Part shown: in pieces, positions 14,833-26,739 of the stretch
Numbering within the stretch: the first letter of the stretch is position 1
Layout: the number at the start of each line of letters is the position of its first letter
Source of the DNA: Nitrospira sp.
GTDB lineage: Bacteria; Nitrospirota; Nitrospiria; Nitrospirales; Nitrospiraceae
Assembly (NCBI GenBank): GCA_015903945.1
Contig: JABMDL010000035.1
Coordinates: 1 to 37,513, forward strand
Length of the DNA stretch: 37,513 nt
Reading direction: 5' to 3'
Position numbers and translations under genes: made by a program
Notes under the pieces: generated by a model
Databases searched by the model: none
Told to the model about the DNA's origin: nothing
The model's input: only the letters and a program-made list of their open reading frames with translations

Positions 14833-16113
14833 ATGGATATCCTAATCCTTTTGGGATTAATAGGGTTATCTGCCGTTATTTCTACCGCGGAGATCGGTTT
14901 CTTCTCGGTCAACGAAACGCGGTTGAAGGCCCTGGCTCAGAATGGCAACAAGCGGGCCGCCAAGGCGCTTAAGCTGAGGAGCGATCCCCAAAAGCTCCTT
15001 TCGACCATCCTTGTTGGCGATCGTCTGGTGGGGACAGCTATCCCCATGTTCGCCACATTCATGACATTGCGCATCTATGGTGGCCAGAGTGTGTTTGAGG
15101 AAGCCATTGCGGTGATGGTCGGCATCTTGACCTTTGTGCTCCTGGTATCCGTGGACGTCATTCCAAAGACCCTGGCTGCCAAATTTGCCGTGCCGGTGAC
15201 GCTGAATATGGCCTATCCGATCTATTGGGTGGAATTGCTGCTTACGCCGCTCCTCTTTTTCATGGTACCCCTGATCCATAAACTGACCGGCGGAAAGGGG
15301 CTGACGCTTCCCTTGGTCACGGAGGAAGAGCTGAAGATCATGCTTGACCAGGGGGGCAAAGCCGGCGAGATCGAGTCGGAAGAAGTCAAGATGATCAAGA
15401 ACGTCTTTCAGTTGAAGGATATTACGGCGGAAGACGCCATGACACCGCGGATCTACGTGTTTGCCCTGGACGGCAATCTACAGCTTAAAGAAGCGCAGGA
15501 ACTTCTGTACCAATCGAAATATTCCAGGATTCCCGTGTACGACGGCACGCTCGATAACGTCACCGGCATCCTGTATAAGACGAATGCACTCACGGAATTG
15601 GCAAAGGACCGGTCCCATGTGCGATTACGGGATATTGCCCATCCGCCGCTCTTTGTCCCGGCCGGGAAGACCGCGGATGATCTGATGAAGCAGTTCCAGC
15701 AGGAAAAACGGCATATGGGTATCGTGGTCAACGAATTCGGCGGCGTCATGGGGCTGGTGACGCTGGAAGATCTGTTGGAAGAGGTCGTCGGCGAAATCGT
15801 CGATGAGACTGATATCACCGAGGAGCTGATCAAGCGTATCGGGAAGAACCAGATCCTGGTACACGGCCGGACGGAAGTCCGAAAAGTGAACGATTTTCTC
15901 AAGGTCGAACTGGGCGATGAGGCGTTGACTATCGGGGGATTGATTCAGGAAAGCCTTGGCCGGATTCCCAAGGCCGGGGAAGAACTCCGCATCGAGAATT
16001 GCCGCCTGGTTGTCCATGAGGCAGACCCACGCTCGATCCGAAGCGTCCAAATCTTTAAAGATGAAAAAGTCGCAGTGCCCGTCGAAGAGACCCACCTGAA
16101 TCCGGTGAGTTGA
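14833..16113 (+). CDS. CNNM/CBS domain membrane protein (CorC/HlyC-type transporter family)
   Basis: A 426-residue protein of three parts: a CNNM (DUF21) transmembrane domain (about 1-170, beginning with the typical AVISTAEIGFFSVNETRLKALA), a CBS pair (about 200-320, from ITAEDAMTPR to MGLVTLEDLLEEVVGEIVDE) and a CorC_HlyC domain (about 335-410). Members of this family move or regulate Mg2+ and other divalent ions, or sodium; the old label hemolysin is misleading. The acidic EIVDETD end of the CBS pair is typical. No Shine-Dalgarno is clear before the ATG at 14833. A run of three hairpins lies in the leader. The stop codon directly abuts that of the convergent ligA, with no bases between. Confidence 0.92.
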   Translation: MDILILLGLIGLSAVISTAEIGFFSVNETRLKALAQNGNKRAAKALKLRSDPQKLLSTILVGDRLVGTAIPMFATFMTLRIYGGQSVFEEAIAVMVGILTFVLLVSVDVIPKTLAAKFAVPVTLNMAYPIYWVELLLTPLLFFMVPLIHKLTGGKGLTLPLVTEEELKIMLDQGGKAGEIESEEVKMIKNVFQLKDITAEDAMTPRIYVFALDGNLQLKEAQELLYQSKYSRIPVYDGTLDNVTGILYKTNALTELAKDRSHVRLRDIAHPPLFVPAGKTADDLMKQFQQEKRHMGIVVNEFGGVMGLVTLEDLLEEVVGEIVDETDITEELIKRIGKNQILVHGRTEVRKVNDFLKVELGDEALTIGGLIQESLGRIPKAGEELRIENCRLVVHEADPRSIRSVQIFKDEKVAVPVEETHLNPVS

Positions 16114-18235
<2,122 letters not shown>

Positions 18236-18259
18236 ACCAGAATGCTGGCCCATTTCGCT

Positions 18260-18289
18260 TTGACTTTCATCATCGTTGGCCTCTATTCT
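18260..18289 (+). promoter_or_regulatory. Candidate promoter of the LysM-trp operon
   Basis: TTGACT (18260-18265, 5/6) and TATTCT (18284-18289, 4/6) are 18 bases apart. It lies about 90 bases before the LysM lipoprotein start and is the only reasonable promoter before trpE. No trp leader peptide with tandem tryptophan codons was seen after it. Confidence 0.4.
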
Positions 18290-18376
18290 ACTTTATTTTC
18301 TGGGTGGATGGATATCGGCTGAGAGGCCTGCGGCTCGTGACATCGACGGGCAGCAGGCGTGTCAAAGGAGGGGTGT

Positions 18377-19027
18377 ATGGGAGTCGCGAAGCCGAGAGGG
18401 CATGGGCGCGTGCCAAGAGTATGGTTGATGGGAGCCATCATCATTGGCATGAGTCCGATAGTCGGCGGGTGCGTCGTGTTGGAGGAAAAATACAACGCCG
18501 AAAAGGCAAGAAGTCTGAACTTTCAGCGCCTGTTGGCCCAGGAGGAAAAACGGTCGCTTGAACTGGAAAGTGAAGTCAAGCGGACGAAGATTGAATTGGC
18601 CGATTTCGAGGCAAGAAATCGGGAGTTGGCCTCGCAAGTACAGACCGTACGCGAACAGATGACACGGCTTCAGGAAGAAACCGAAGCGATTAGGGAATCG
18701 GCGGTGCTCGAGCGAAAGGCGATGGACGACATGCGCAAGAGCGGGCCTGCGGTTGCCAAGCCGAAAAAGCCGGCGGAATCATTCGAGGCGCTGGACGAAG
18801 TTATCGCAAAGTCGGCCTCCCAGCCGAAGGTGCGCGATGCCGAGGGTGGTGCGGAAACGGCGTCGGCCGCCAAGCCTGGCCCAACGCTGCACGTCGTCAA
18901 GCCGGGCGAGACCCTCTTTCGTATCAGCCGGCGCTACGGCATCGAAGTGGAGAAGTTGATGAAGATGAATAAATTGCCCGACGACATCATCGAAGTCGGC
19001 CAAAAGCTTATCGTTGGGACGGAATAG
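18377..19027 (+). CDS. LysM-domain lipoprotein with coiled coil, first gene of the trp operon
   Basis: A 216-residue lipoprotein: signal peptide with lipobox IVGGC (Cys32), a long charged coiled coil (about 36-115), an Ala/Lys/Pro-rich linker, and one C-terminal LysM repeat (about 170-214, TLHVVKPGETLFRISRRYGI to EVGQKLIVGT). LysM binds peptidoglycan GlcNAc, so the protein probably tethers the outer membrane to the wall or organises the periplasm. AAGGAGG lies 5 bases before the ATG, which decides this start over the in-frame codon at 18359. Its stop is 13 bases before trpE, so it is very likely cotranscribed with the trp genes, an odd pairing with no obvious metabolic logic. Confidence 0.85.
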   Translation: MGVAKPRGHGRVPRVWLMGAIIIGMSPIVGGCVVLEEKYNAEKARSLNFQRLLAQEEKRSLELESEVKRTKIELADFEARNRELASQVQTVREQMTRLQEETEAIRESAVLERKAMDDMRKSGPAVAKPKKPAESFEALDEVIAKSASQPKVRDAEGGAETASAAKPGPTLHVVKPGETLFRISRRYGIEVEKLMKMNKLPDDIIEVGQKLIVGTE

Positions 19028-19040
19028 CGAACGGAGCGAG

Positions 19041-20537
19041 ATGGCGGCGCCGGTCTATTCACTCAGCTTGGACGAGTTCCGGTCATACACGAAGAAGGGC
19101 AACCTCATTCCGTTGTACCGGGAAATCTTGGCGGACCAGGACACGCCCGTGTCGGCGTTCGCAAAGATCGATCACGGCCCGTCGGCCTATTTGTTGGAAA
19201 GCATCCAGGGCGGAGAAAAGTGGGCGCGCTACTCGTTTCTCGGGAGCGGGTCTCCCATCGTCATGGTCGAGGACCGTGGAGACCTCTGTGTCCGAAAGGG
19301 CGCGCGGGCCAGCCGAATCCCCAGCCGAGGCGCTCCGCTGGACCGCGTACAGGAGTTCATGGAGGCCTACCGTCCGGTAACGGTTGCCGGCCTGCCCCGC
19401 TTCGTGGGCGGGGCGGTGGGCTATCTCGGCTACGACATGGTGAAAACGTTCGAGGAGCTTCCATCCGGGAGAAAGGACCACCTCGGCCTACCGGACTTCG
19501 CCTTTCTGTTGACCGACACGTTGCTCATTTTCGACAACGTTTCGCAGAAGATCAAAGTCGTGGCCAACGCGCATGTGAAATCCGTATCGGACCGCGACAT
19601 TCGCTCGGCCTATCGTGAGGCGACCGGCAAGATCGAACGGATGATCGCCCGGCTGCGCCGGCCTCTTCGGAAGACCGCGCCGAAGCGGCGGCGGTCCTCT
19701 ATTCGCTTTACACCGAACATGAGCAAGGCGGATTTTGAAAAGATGGTCGCCCGAGCGCAGGAATACATCAAGGCCGGTGACATCTTTCAGTGTGTGCTGT
19801 CTCAGCGATGGGAGACCAACTTGCAGGCGCCGCCGTTTCAGCTGTATCGGGCGTTGCGCGTTGTGAATCCGTCGCCCTACATGTATTACCTGCGGATTGC
19901 TGGGGTCGAACTCGTGGGCTCGTCCCCGGAAATCCTCGTGCGATGCGAGGACGGGGTCGTGTCGGTGCGTCCGATCGCCGGGACGAGGCGACGAGGAGCG
20001 ACGGCCGAGGAAGACGCGCAGCTCGAGCGCCGGCTCTTGGCGGATACCAAGGAACGGGCAGAACATATCATGCTGGTCGATTTGGGCCGCAACGACATTG
20101 GACGGGTCGCCGAGCGGGGCTCCGTCCAGGTGGAATCGTTGATGAACGTGGAGCGGTACTCGCACGTGATGCACATCGTGTCGAACGTGACTGGGAAACT
20201 GGACAAGTCCAAGACCGTCTACGATGTCTTGAAGGCGTGTTTCCCGGCCGGCACTGTATCCGGCGCGCCCAAGATCAGAGCGATGGAGATTATCGAAGAG
20301 TTGGAGCCCACCAAGCGCGGTCCTTATGCCGGGGCGGTGGGATACATCAGTTTTTCCGGCAACATGGATATGTGCATCAATATTCGGACGGTCGTAGTGT
20401 CCCGCCATCGGGCCTTCATTCAAGCCGGAGCCGGCATTGTCGCCGATTCAAATCCGGAACATGAGTACGAAGAGACATGCAACAAGGCGCGCGCGATGAT
20501 GCGCGCCATCGAATTGGCTGAGCAGGGGTTGGAATAG
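19041..20537 (+). CDS. trpE: Anthranilate synthase component I
   Basis: TrpE turns chorismate into anthranilate with ammonia supplied by TrpG, the first committed step to tryptophan. The 498-residue protein has the N-terminal feedback region with LLES at 51-54, the motif that binds inhibitory tryptophan, then the chorismate-binding core (GDIFQCVLSQRWE, ELVGSSPEILVR, PIAGTRRRG, AFPAGTVSGAPK-like CFPAGTVSGAPKIRAMEI, GAVGYISFSG). The ATG at 19041 follows GGAGCGAG; an extension to 19014 overlaps the LysM gene and is unlikely. The LLES motif favours TrpE over PabB. Confidence 0.96.
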   Translation: MAAPVYSLSLDEFRSYTKKGNLIPLYREILADQDTPVSAFAKIDHGPSAYLLESIQGGEKWARYSFLGSGSPIVMVEDRGDLCVRKGARASRIPSRGAPLDRVQEFMEAYRPVTVAGLPRFVGGAVGYLGYDMVKTFEELPSGRKDHLGLPDFAFLLTDTLLIFDNVSQKIKVVANAHVKSVSDRDIRSAYREATGKIERMIARLRRPLRKTAPKRRRSSIRFTPNMSKADFEKMVARAQEYIKAGDIFQCVLSQRWETNLQAPPFQLYRALRVVNPSPYMYYLRIAGVELVGSSPEILVRCEDGVVSVRPIAGTRRRGATAEEDAQLERRLLADTKERAEHIMLVDLGRNDIGRVAERGSVQVESLMNVERYSHVMHIVSNVTGKLDKSKTVYDVLKACFPAGTVSGAPKIRAMEIIEELEPTKRGPYAGAVGYISFSGNMDMCINIRTVVVSRHRAFIQAGAGIVADSNPEHEYEETCNKARAMMRAIELAEQGLE

Positions 20538-20544
20538 AGGAGCC

Positions 20545-20633
20545 TCCAGCGATCAGCCATCAGCTTCTGGCGGTCCTGAAAGATCGAGATTCCATAGTTG
20601 TGCTAAACGCTGAGAGCTGAAAGCTAAAGGCTG
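20545..20633. repeat. Heptad-repeat inverted element between trpE and trpG
   Basis: Seven-base units lie in opposed orientation: ATCAGCC-ATCAGCT (20552-20565) on the left and GCTGAGA-GCTGAAA-GCTAAAG-GCTG (20609-20633) on the right. The two sides can pair to form a hairpin within the trp mRNA. Two related copies occur at 29816-29890 and 32669-32747. Confidence 0.55.
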
Positions 20634-20640
20634 GATTCAC

Positions 20641-21204
<564 letters not shown>

Positions 21205-21234
21205 CACGCGTGCCCGTTTTCCTTATTTACGATC

Positions 21235-22248
21235 ATGATCAAAGACGCGCTTGCCAAACTAGCCGACCGGGCCGATCTTTCCGAATCGGAAGCGGAGGCC
21301 GTCATGGCCGAAATGATGGACGGGGCGGCGACGCCGGCGCAGATTGCGGCCTATCTCATGGGCCTCCGACAAAAAGGCGAAACGGTCGAGGAAATCGTCG
21401 GATCGGTCAAGGCGATGCGTTCGCGCGCCGTTCGGATCCGAGTCGGCGCCAAAGTCGTCGTGGATACCTGTGGGACCGGCGGCGACGGCGCCCACACGTT
21501 CAACATCTCCACCACGGCGGCCTTTGTGGCAGCCGGGGCCGGCCTCACCGTGGCCAAGCACGGCAATCGGTCGATTTCATCCAAGTCCGGCAGCGCCGAT
21601 GTGCTGACGGCTCTTGGCGTCAAGATCGATCTGTCGCCCGACCGGGTGGCGGACTGCATTGATGAAGTGGGCATTGGGTTCTTGTTCGCTCCGCTCTATC
21701 ACGGGGCAATGAAACATTGCGCCGGGCCGAGGCAGGAGATGGGCATCAGAACGCTACTCAATATCTTGGGGCCGCTGGCGAACCCGGCCGGGGCTACACA
21801 TCAAGTGTTGGGTGTCTACGATGCGAGCTTGACCGAGATTCTCGGGCGGGTGCTGCTGGAGCTGGGGTCGCAACATTGCCTCGTGACCCATGGCATGGAT
21901 GGGCTGGACGAGATCACGGTCTCAGATCGGACGAAAATTTCCGAAGGCAAGGGTGGCATTGTCTCGAGCTATTTCATCGCTCCGGAAGAGTTCGATCTGC
22001 CGCGCACGGCGCGAAAAGAGGTCGCCGGCGGCCTGCCTGAGGACAATGCGCGCATTGCGCACGACATCTTGCGGGGAAGAAAAGGTCCGAAGCGAGACAT
22101 CGTCTGTCTCAACGCGGCCGCCGCGATGGTCGTTGGGGGCAAGGCCAAGACGTTAAAAGACGGGTTCCGCCTCGCGCAACAGACTATCGATTCGGGTGCC
22201 GCAGCCGAGAAACTGGAGCGGCTCATTGCCTGCACGAACAAGGCCTAA
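21235..22248 (+). CDS. trpD: Anthranilate phosphoribosyltransferase
   Basis: TrpD joins anthranilate to PRPP, giving phosphoribosyl-anthranilate. The 337-residue protein has the PRPP loop CGTGGDG (C79 to about 85), KHGNRS at 108-113, and the anthranilate-contacting YHGAMKH and GPRQEMGIRTLLNILGPL blocks. All are intact. The ATG at 21235 has no strong Shine-Dalgarno. The stop lies 6 bases before trpC. Confidence 0.95.
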   Translation: MIKDALAKLADRADLSESEAEAVMAEMMDGAATPAQIAAYLMGLRQKGETVEEIVGSVKAMRSRAVRIRVGAKVVVDTCGTGGDGAHTFNISTTAAFVAAGAGLTVAKHGNRSISSKSGSADVLTALGVKIDLSPDRVADCIDEVGIGFLFAPLYHGAMKHCAGPRQEMGIRTLLNILGPLANPAGATHQVLGVYDASLTEILGRVLLELGSQHCLVTHGMDGLDEITVSDRTKISEGKGGIVSSYFIAPEEFDLPRTARKEVAGGLPEDNARIAHDILRGRKGPKRDIVCLNAAAAMVVGGKAKTLKDGFRLAQQTIDSGAAAEKLERLIACTNKA

Positions 22249-22254
22249 CTGCCG

Positions 22255-23082
22255 ATGATTCTTGATCGCATTCTCGAACATAAGAAAGCCGAGCTGCGGC
22301 ACAAGCAGAGCCGCGCCTATCTCGCCGAGTTGAAGTCGGCTATTCGGGATCTGGCGCCGCCATTGGGGTTTGCCGTGACGCTCGACGCCACCAGGACCGC
22401 AACGAGCCCGGCCCTGATTGCGGAAGTCAAGAAGGCCTCACCGAGCTTGGGGCTCTTGCGGCCGGAATTCGCCGAGCAGTTCGATCATCTGGCCATTGCC
22501 CGCGCATATCACGAACATGGTGCGTCAGCCGTGTCCGTCCTGACGGACAAGGATTTCTTTCAGGGCGACCTGCGCTATTTGGCGGAGATCAAGAAGGCTG
22601 TGCCGCTACCCGCACTGAATAAGGAGTTCATGGTCGAGGACCTCCAATTTTATGAAGCGCGGGCCCACGGCGCCGATGCGGTACTGCTGATCGTCGCGGC
22701 GTTAGAGCGGCGGCAGCTGGTAGATTTCCATGCGCTGGCCGGTGAACTTGGGATGGACGTCCTCTTTGAAACGCATCATGAACGGGAACTGGACCTGGTG
22801 CTGGAATGGGTGCCTGCCGCGAGGCTGATCGGGATCAACAATCGCGATCTGAAGACATTCACGACCGACTTGGGCGTGACGTTTCGATTGGCCAAGCGGA
22901 TTCCGGCCGAGAAGCTCATTGTCAGTGAGAGCGGGATTCACACGCGTGACCATGTGAAGCAGTTAGTCCAAGCCGGTGTCCATGCGATGCTGATCGGGGA
23001 GTCGCTCATTCGCGCCAAGCACACCGGTAACAAGGTGCGCGAGCTGCTCGGAGTCGAAGCAGGCAACCGGCAGTCGGCATAG
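22255..23082 (+). CDS. trpC: Indole-3-glycerol-phosphate synthase
   Basis: TrpC closes the indole ring in carboxyphenylamino-deoxyribulose phosphate. The 275-residue TIM barrel carries the family's catalytic and phosphate-binding blocks: IAEVKKASPSLG (E57, K59/K60), LTDKDFFQGDLRYL, LNKEFMVEDLQF, GINNRDLKTF and VSESGIHT. It is a separate protein from TrpF, unlike the fused enzyme in E. coli. The gene follows trpD by 6 bases and precedes trpF by 17. Confidence 0.95.
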   Translation: MILDRILEHKKAELRHKQSRAYLAELKSAIRDLAPPLGFAVTLDATRTATSPALIAEVKKASPSLGLLRPEFAEQFDHLAIARAYHEHGASAVSVLTDKDFFQGDLRYLAEIKKAVPLPALNKEFMVEDLQFYEARAHGADAVLLIVAALERRQLVDFHALAGELGMDVLFETHHERELDLVLEWVPAARLIGINNRDLKTFTTDLGVTFRLAKRIPAEKLIVSESGIHTRDHVKQLVQAGVHAMLIGESLIRAKHTGNKVRELLGVEAGNRQSA

Positions 23083-23099
23083 ATGTGTGGGACGACGAT

Positions 23100-23732
23100 A
23101 TGATCAAGGTCAAAATTTGCGGGATTACCACCGGTGACGATGCCCAGGTTGCCGTGGCAGCAGGCGCGGACGCACTGGGCTTTGTGATGTACCGGAAGAG
23201 TCCTCGCTGGGTGGAACCGTCCGTGGCGCGCGCCATCATTGCAGACCTTCCTCCCTTTGTGTTGCCGGTCGGTGTCTTCGTCAACGAAGAGGCCGCCGCC
23301 GTGCGGACATTGATGGACGAATGCGGATTCGCGTTGGCCCAACTGCATGGAGACGAATCCGCAGCCTATTGCCAACAGCTCGGACGTCCGGTGCTGAAGG
23401 CCCTGCGTGTGAAAGATCGCGGGTCGTTCCTCGCTCTCGCCGAATTCCAAGGACGGGCACGTGTTCGAGGGGTTCTCGTCGACGCGTTTTCGGAGCATGC
23501 CTACGGTGGCACGGGACACACGGTTGATTGGACGTTGGCGGCGGAGGCGGCCCGGTCTGTGCCGATTCTATTGGCCGGGGGGCTCACACCGTCGAATGTG
23601 GCCGAAGCGGTTCGGCTGGTGCAGCCCTACGGAGTCGACGTCAGCAGCGGGGTGGAAAAGAGTCCGGGCAGGAAGGATCCGGAGAAAGTCAGAGCCTTTA
23701 TCGAAGCGGCCAGGCTTGTTCCGGTCAAATAA
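23100..23732 (+). CDS. trpF: Phosphoribosylanthranilate isomerase
   Basis: TrpF carries out the Amadori rearrangement between TrpD and TrpC. The 210-residue TIM barrel starts [10 protein letters not shown] with the catalytic C7, and has the second catalytic Asp in the [10 protein letters not shown] block near the end, with the phosphate-binding [15 protein letters not shown] at 23085 would add five residues; the ATG at 23100 is preferred as it begins at the conserved MIKVKICG. Confidence 0.94.
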   Translation: MIKVKICGITTGDDAQVAVAAGADALGFVMYRKSPRWVEPSVARAIIADLPPFVLPVGVFVNEEAAAVRTLMDECGFALAQLHGDESAAYCQQLGRPVLKALRVKDRGSFLALAEFQGRARVRGVLVDAFSEHAYGGTGHTVDWTLAAEAARSVPILLAGGLTPSNVAEAVRLVQPYGVDVSSGVEKSPGRKDPEKVRAFIEAARLVPVK

Positions 23733-23776
23733 GGACGACTATACTGCGGTCGATTTATTGGGGAGGAGTTGTTTAC

Positions 23777-24961
23777 ATGCCAATACTTCCAGATAGCCAT
23801 GGCCGGTTCGGACCCTATGGGGGACGGTATGTGCCGGAAACCCTCATGCCAGCATTGCTGGAACTGGAAGAGGAATACGCCAAAGCCAAGAAAGACCGCC
23901 GTGATCTCGCCTACTATCTGAAACAGTATGTCGGGCGTCCGACGAGTCTCTACCGTGCCGATCGACTGACCAAGAAATTTGGCGGGGCCAAGATCTATCT
24001 GAAGCGGGAAGACCTGTGTCATACCGGCGCGCATAAGATCAACAACGCGATCGGTCAAGTGCTGCTGGCGATGCGCATGAAAAAGCGACGAATTATCGCC
24101 GAGACCGGGGCCGGCCAGCATGGGGTGGCAACTGCCACGGCAGCCGCGATGTTCGGGCTGGACTGTGAAGTCTACATGGGCACGGAGGACATGCAGCGCC
24201 AGGCCTTGAATGTCTTCCGCATGCGGTTGCTCGGCGCGAAAGTGACAGGCGTCGATGCCGGAAGCCGGACGTTGAAAGATGCCATCAGCGAAGCGATGCG
24301 CGATTGGACCACAAATGTTCGCACGACCCATTACATCCTCGGTTCGGTTCTCGGGGCGCATCCCTATCCCATGATGATCCGAGATTTTCAGGCAATCATT
24401 GGCAAAGAGGCACGGAAACAGATTCTGGCTGCGGAGGGGAAGCTGCCGGATTATCTCGTGGCCTGTGTCGGGGGTGGGAGCAATTCCATCGGGCTCTTCC
24501 ATGCATTCCTTGGTGATCGCAAGGTGAAGATGGTGGGTGTCGAAGCCGGAGGGAGCGGGATTGTGAGCGGGAAGCATGCTGCGCGGTTTTCCGGCGGAAA
24601 ACCGGGTGTTTTACAAGGGACCATGACCTATCTGCTGCAGGATGACAATGGGCAGATCAACTTGACCCATTCCGTCTCGGCCGGATTAGACTATGCAGCG
24701 GTTGGTCCTGAACATAGCCTCTATCATGATCAGGGGCGCATAGACTACACCTATGCAACAGATACTGAAGCATTGGCCGCCTTTGATCTCCTCGCTCGTG
24801 AGGAAGGCATTGTTCCCGCGTTAGAAAGCGCCCATGCCATTGCACAGGTCATCAAGCTAGCCCCACAACTCAAGAAGTCACAAGTGATCATCGCCAACCT
24901 GTCCGGTCGTGGGGATAAAGACGTCCAGCAAGTGGCCAGGATGCGAGGAGTGGAGTTATGA
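23777..24961 (+). CDS. trpB: Tryptophan synthase beta chain
   Basis: TrpB condenses indole with serine using pyridoxal phosphate. The 394-residue chain has K87 ([11 protein letters not shown]), which forms the Schiff base, the [12 protein letters not shown] loop with its catalytic Glu, the phosphate-binding [10 protein letters not shown], and the [12 protein letters not shown] region. It is the standard TrpB1 form that pairs with TrpA. The open frame extends far upstream to 23528, but that part overlaps trpF in another frame. The ATG at 23777 is preceded by GGAGG at 10 bases. Its stop overlaps the trpA ATG by 4 bases. Confidence 0.97.
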   Translation: MPILPDSHGRFGPYGGRYVPETLMPALLELEEEYAKAKKDRRDLAYYLKQYVGRPTSLYRADRLTKKFGGAKIYLKREDLCHTGAHKINNAIGQVLLAMRMKKRRIIAETGAGQHGVATATAAAMFGLDCEVYMGTEDMQRQALNVFRMRLLGAKVTGVDAGSRTLKDAISEAMRDWTTNVRTTHYILGSVLGAHPYPMMIRDFQAIIGKEARKQILAAEGKLPDYLVACVGGGSNSIGLFHAFLGDRKVKMVGVEAGGSGIVSGKHAARFSGGKPGVLQGTMTYLLQDDNGQINLTHSVSAGLDYAAVGPEHSLYHDQGRIDYTYATDTEALAAFDLLAREEGIVPALESAHAIAQVIKLAPQLKKSQVIIANLSGRGDKDVQQVARMRGVEL

Positions 24962-25761
24962 GCGGGCGGCTGGAAACCACGTTTCAACGGTTGCGTGATA
25001 AGAGAGAGAAAGCCCTCATCGCCTATCTCATGGCGGGGGACCCTGGATTGGCTGAGACCGAACAGCTGGTCGTGGCCTTGGAACAGGCAGGCGCCGATAT
25101 CATTGAGCTCGGTGTGCCGTTCTCCGATCCAATTGCGGATGGGCCGGTGATTCAGCAGGCCGCCGAGCGGGGGTTGAAGAGCGGTACGACACTGCGGAAA
25201 ATTCTGGCTTCAGTGACCTCGCTCAGGAAGCGGACGAACATTCCCATCGTGTTGATGCTGTACTACAACAGCATCCACGCCATGGGCTGTGAACAGTTTT
25301 GCAAGGCCGCAACAGCTGCCGGAGTGGATGGATTGATTGTCCCAGATATGCCGCCGGATGAAGCGGGCCCGCTCAAGGGTCCGGCTGATGCCGCCGGCCT
25401 GCCGCTCATTTTTCTACTGGCGCCGACCAGCACGCCAAGTCGGCGAAGGCTGGTGGCCGAAGAGTCTCACGGGTTTGTCTACTACGTCTCATTGACCGGC
25501 ATTACCGGGGCCAAGCTCAGCAATGTGACGGATATCCAGCAGAATGTTCAGAAACTGAAGAAAGTCTCCGCCTCTCCGGTCGCCGTCGGCTTCGGCGTGG
25601 CGACGCCGGAGGATGCCGCGCAGGTCTCCAAAATGGCCGATGGGGTCATCGTCGGCAGTGCTATCGTGAAACGTATCGCGTCCCACCAACAGGATCCCGG
25701 CATGGTGGGGCATGTCGCCGAGTTTGTGCGGTCGTTGAAAGCGGCAATGGCGCCAGCCTAA
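24958..25761 (+). CDS. trpA: Tryptophan synthase alpha chain
   Basis: TrpA splits indole-3-glycerol phosphate and channels indole to TrpB. The 267-residue TIM barrel has both catalytic residues: E50 ([13 protein letters not shown]) and D61 (IADGPVIQ). The phosphate loop [10 protein letters not shown] is present. It starts in an ATGA overlap with trpB, the usual coupling for a 1:1 complex. It is the last gene of the trp run, with no obvious terminator after it. Confidence 0.96.
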   Translation: MSGRLETTFQRLRDKREKALIAYLMAGDPGLAETEQLVVALEQAGADIIELGVPFSDPIADGPVIQQAAERGLKSGTTLRKILASVTSLRKRTNIPIVLMLYYNSIHAMGCEQFCKAATAAGVDGLIVPDMPPDEAGPLKGPADAAGLPLIFLLAPTSTPSRRRLVAEESHGFVYYVSLTGITGAKLSNVTDIQQNVQKLKKVSASPVAVGFGVATPEDAAQVSKMADGVIVGSAIVKRIASHQQDPGMVGHVAEFVRSLKAAMAPA

Positions 25762-25791
25762 CCAACTATACTGGGATAGACTCTTCGTTTC

Positions 25792-25820
25792 TTGTCCTCA
25801 TGATAGTGCCGGTGTAAGAT
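25792..25820 (+). promoter_or_regulatory. Candidate promoter of the mntA-hepT pair
   Basis: TTGTCC (25792-25797, 4/6) and TAAGAT (25815-25820, 4/6) are exactly 17 bases apart, about 43 bases before the mntA ATG. It is modest, but the only candidate between trpA and this pair. Confidence 0.35.
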
Positions 25821-25862
25821 GTTGTCGATAAATTGTGCGTGTCGGATGTAGTCGGGGACACC

Positions 25863-26282
25863 ATGAAGAGCGCCCTCCATACCATTCGTCCTGAGCAACG
25901 GGAGGATGTGCTGATGAAGCTCCGTGTTGAATTGGAACGGGTGTCTGGACTGCGGTTTGCCTATGTGTATGGGTCGGTACTTGAGTCCGACAGGATTCAT
26001 GATGTGGATGTCGGAATTTGTCTTGATGAGACGGCAGTCGCACAACAGAAGGACTTGGTGGATGCACTCTCGGTAAAGCTCTTAGCCGCTGTGAGATTGC
26101 CAGTTGATATTCGGGTGCTCAACGAGGCGCCGCTGTCGTTTCTCTACCATGTGCTGAGAGGGCGGCTGGTACTGTGTCGAGATGAGACCTTCTTGACCGA
26201 TATGCTGGAAGATGTCGCTCGCCGTTACCTTGACCTTGCCCCGTTCCTCCGTAACAGCACGAAGGATGCCTTCGCCGCATGA
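25863..26282 (+). CDS. mntA: MntA-like nucleotidyltransferase antitoxin
   Basis: A 139-residue minimal nucleotidyltransferase. The core is G37 S38 followed by D47 and D49 (YGSVLESDRIHDVDVGI), with a third acidic residue at D82 (PVDIRVL), so all three metal ligands are present. In studied MntA-HepT systems this enzyme adds AMP units to a tyrosine of the HEPN toxin and so disarms it. The ATG at 25863 follows CGGGGA; the open frame begins upstream at 25833 without a ribosome-binding site. Its stop overlaps the start of the next gene by 4 bases. Confidence 0.85.
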   Translation: MKSALHTIRPEQREDVLMKLRVELERVSGLRFAYVYGSVLESDRIHDVDVGICLDETAVAQQKDLVDALSVKLLAAVRLPVDIRVLNEAPLSFLYHVLRGRLVLCRDETFLTDMLEDVARRYLDLAPFLRNSTKDAFAA

Positions 26283-26695
26283 GCCTGAATCCGGACCTCA
26301 TCCGGGCACGTTGCACTGAAATCGACACATCGTTGAGCCGGCTTGAAGAGATCGGTCGGCTGTCTCGCGAGACCTTCCTCTCCAACCAAGACACCCTTGA
26401 TGTGGCCTGTTATCGACTTCTGATTGCGATTGAGGCTGCACTAGCCTTGTGCTTTCATGTGTCGGCGAAGCGACTGCATCAGGTACCAGAAGAATATGCG
26501 GGCTGTTTTACCGCGTTGGAACAGGCAGGACTCATCCCTTCAGATCTTTCCAGCCGTCTGCAGCAGATGGCGCGTTTCCGCAACCTGCTCGTTCACGTGT
26601 ATTGGAAGATCGACTACGGGCAGGTCTATGACGTGATCACGACTAGACTCGGAGATTTACGGGCGTTCCGCACGGCCATGGCCGGGCTGATCTAA
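26279..26695 (+). CDS. hepT: HepT-like HEPN ribonuclease toxin
   Basis: A 138-residue, mostly helical HEPN protein of the DUF86 group. It holds the complete RX4HXY motif: R101, H106 and Y108 (FRNLLVHVYWKIDYGQVY). R and H form the ribonuclease site, and Y108 is the residue that the partner modifies with AMP in characterised systems. The earlier YRLLIAIEAALALCFHVSA is the usual long HEPN helix. It is translationally coupled to mntA (ATGA). The pair sits between trpA and an unknown gene, a likely insertion into an otherwise stable region. Confidence 0.85.
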   Translation: MSLNPDLIRARCTEIDTSLSRLEEIGRLSRETFLSNQDTLDVACYRLLIAIEAALALCFHVSAKRLHQVPEEYAGCFTALEQAGLIPSDLSSRLQQMARFRNLLVHVYWKIDYGQVYDVITTRLGDLRAFRTAMAGLI

Positions 26696-26739
26696 CAGCC
26701 CGAGCTGTTCAGAGAGAAGCGCGTTTCACAGTGCCCCTG

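Noticed and set aside
18290..19040. Tryptophan attenuator before trpE
   Set aside because: No leader frame with adjacent Trp codons and no alternative terminator hairpin with a T-run was found.
23528..23776. N-terminal extension of trpB
   Set aside because: It is trpF read in another frame; TrpB homology and GGAGG fix the start at 23777.
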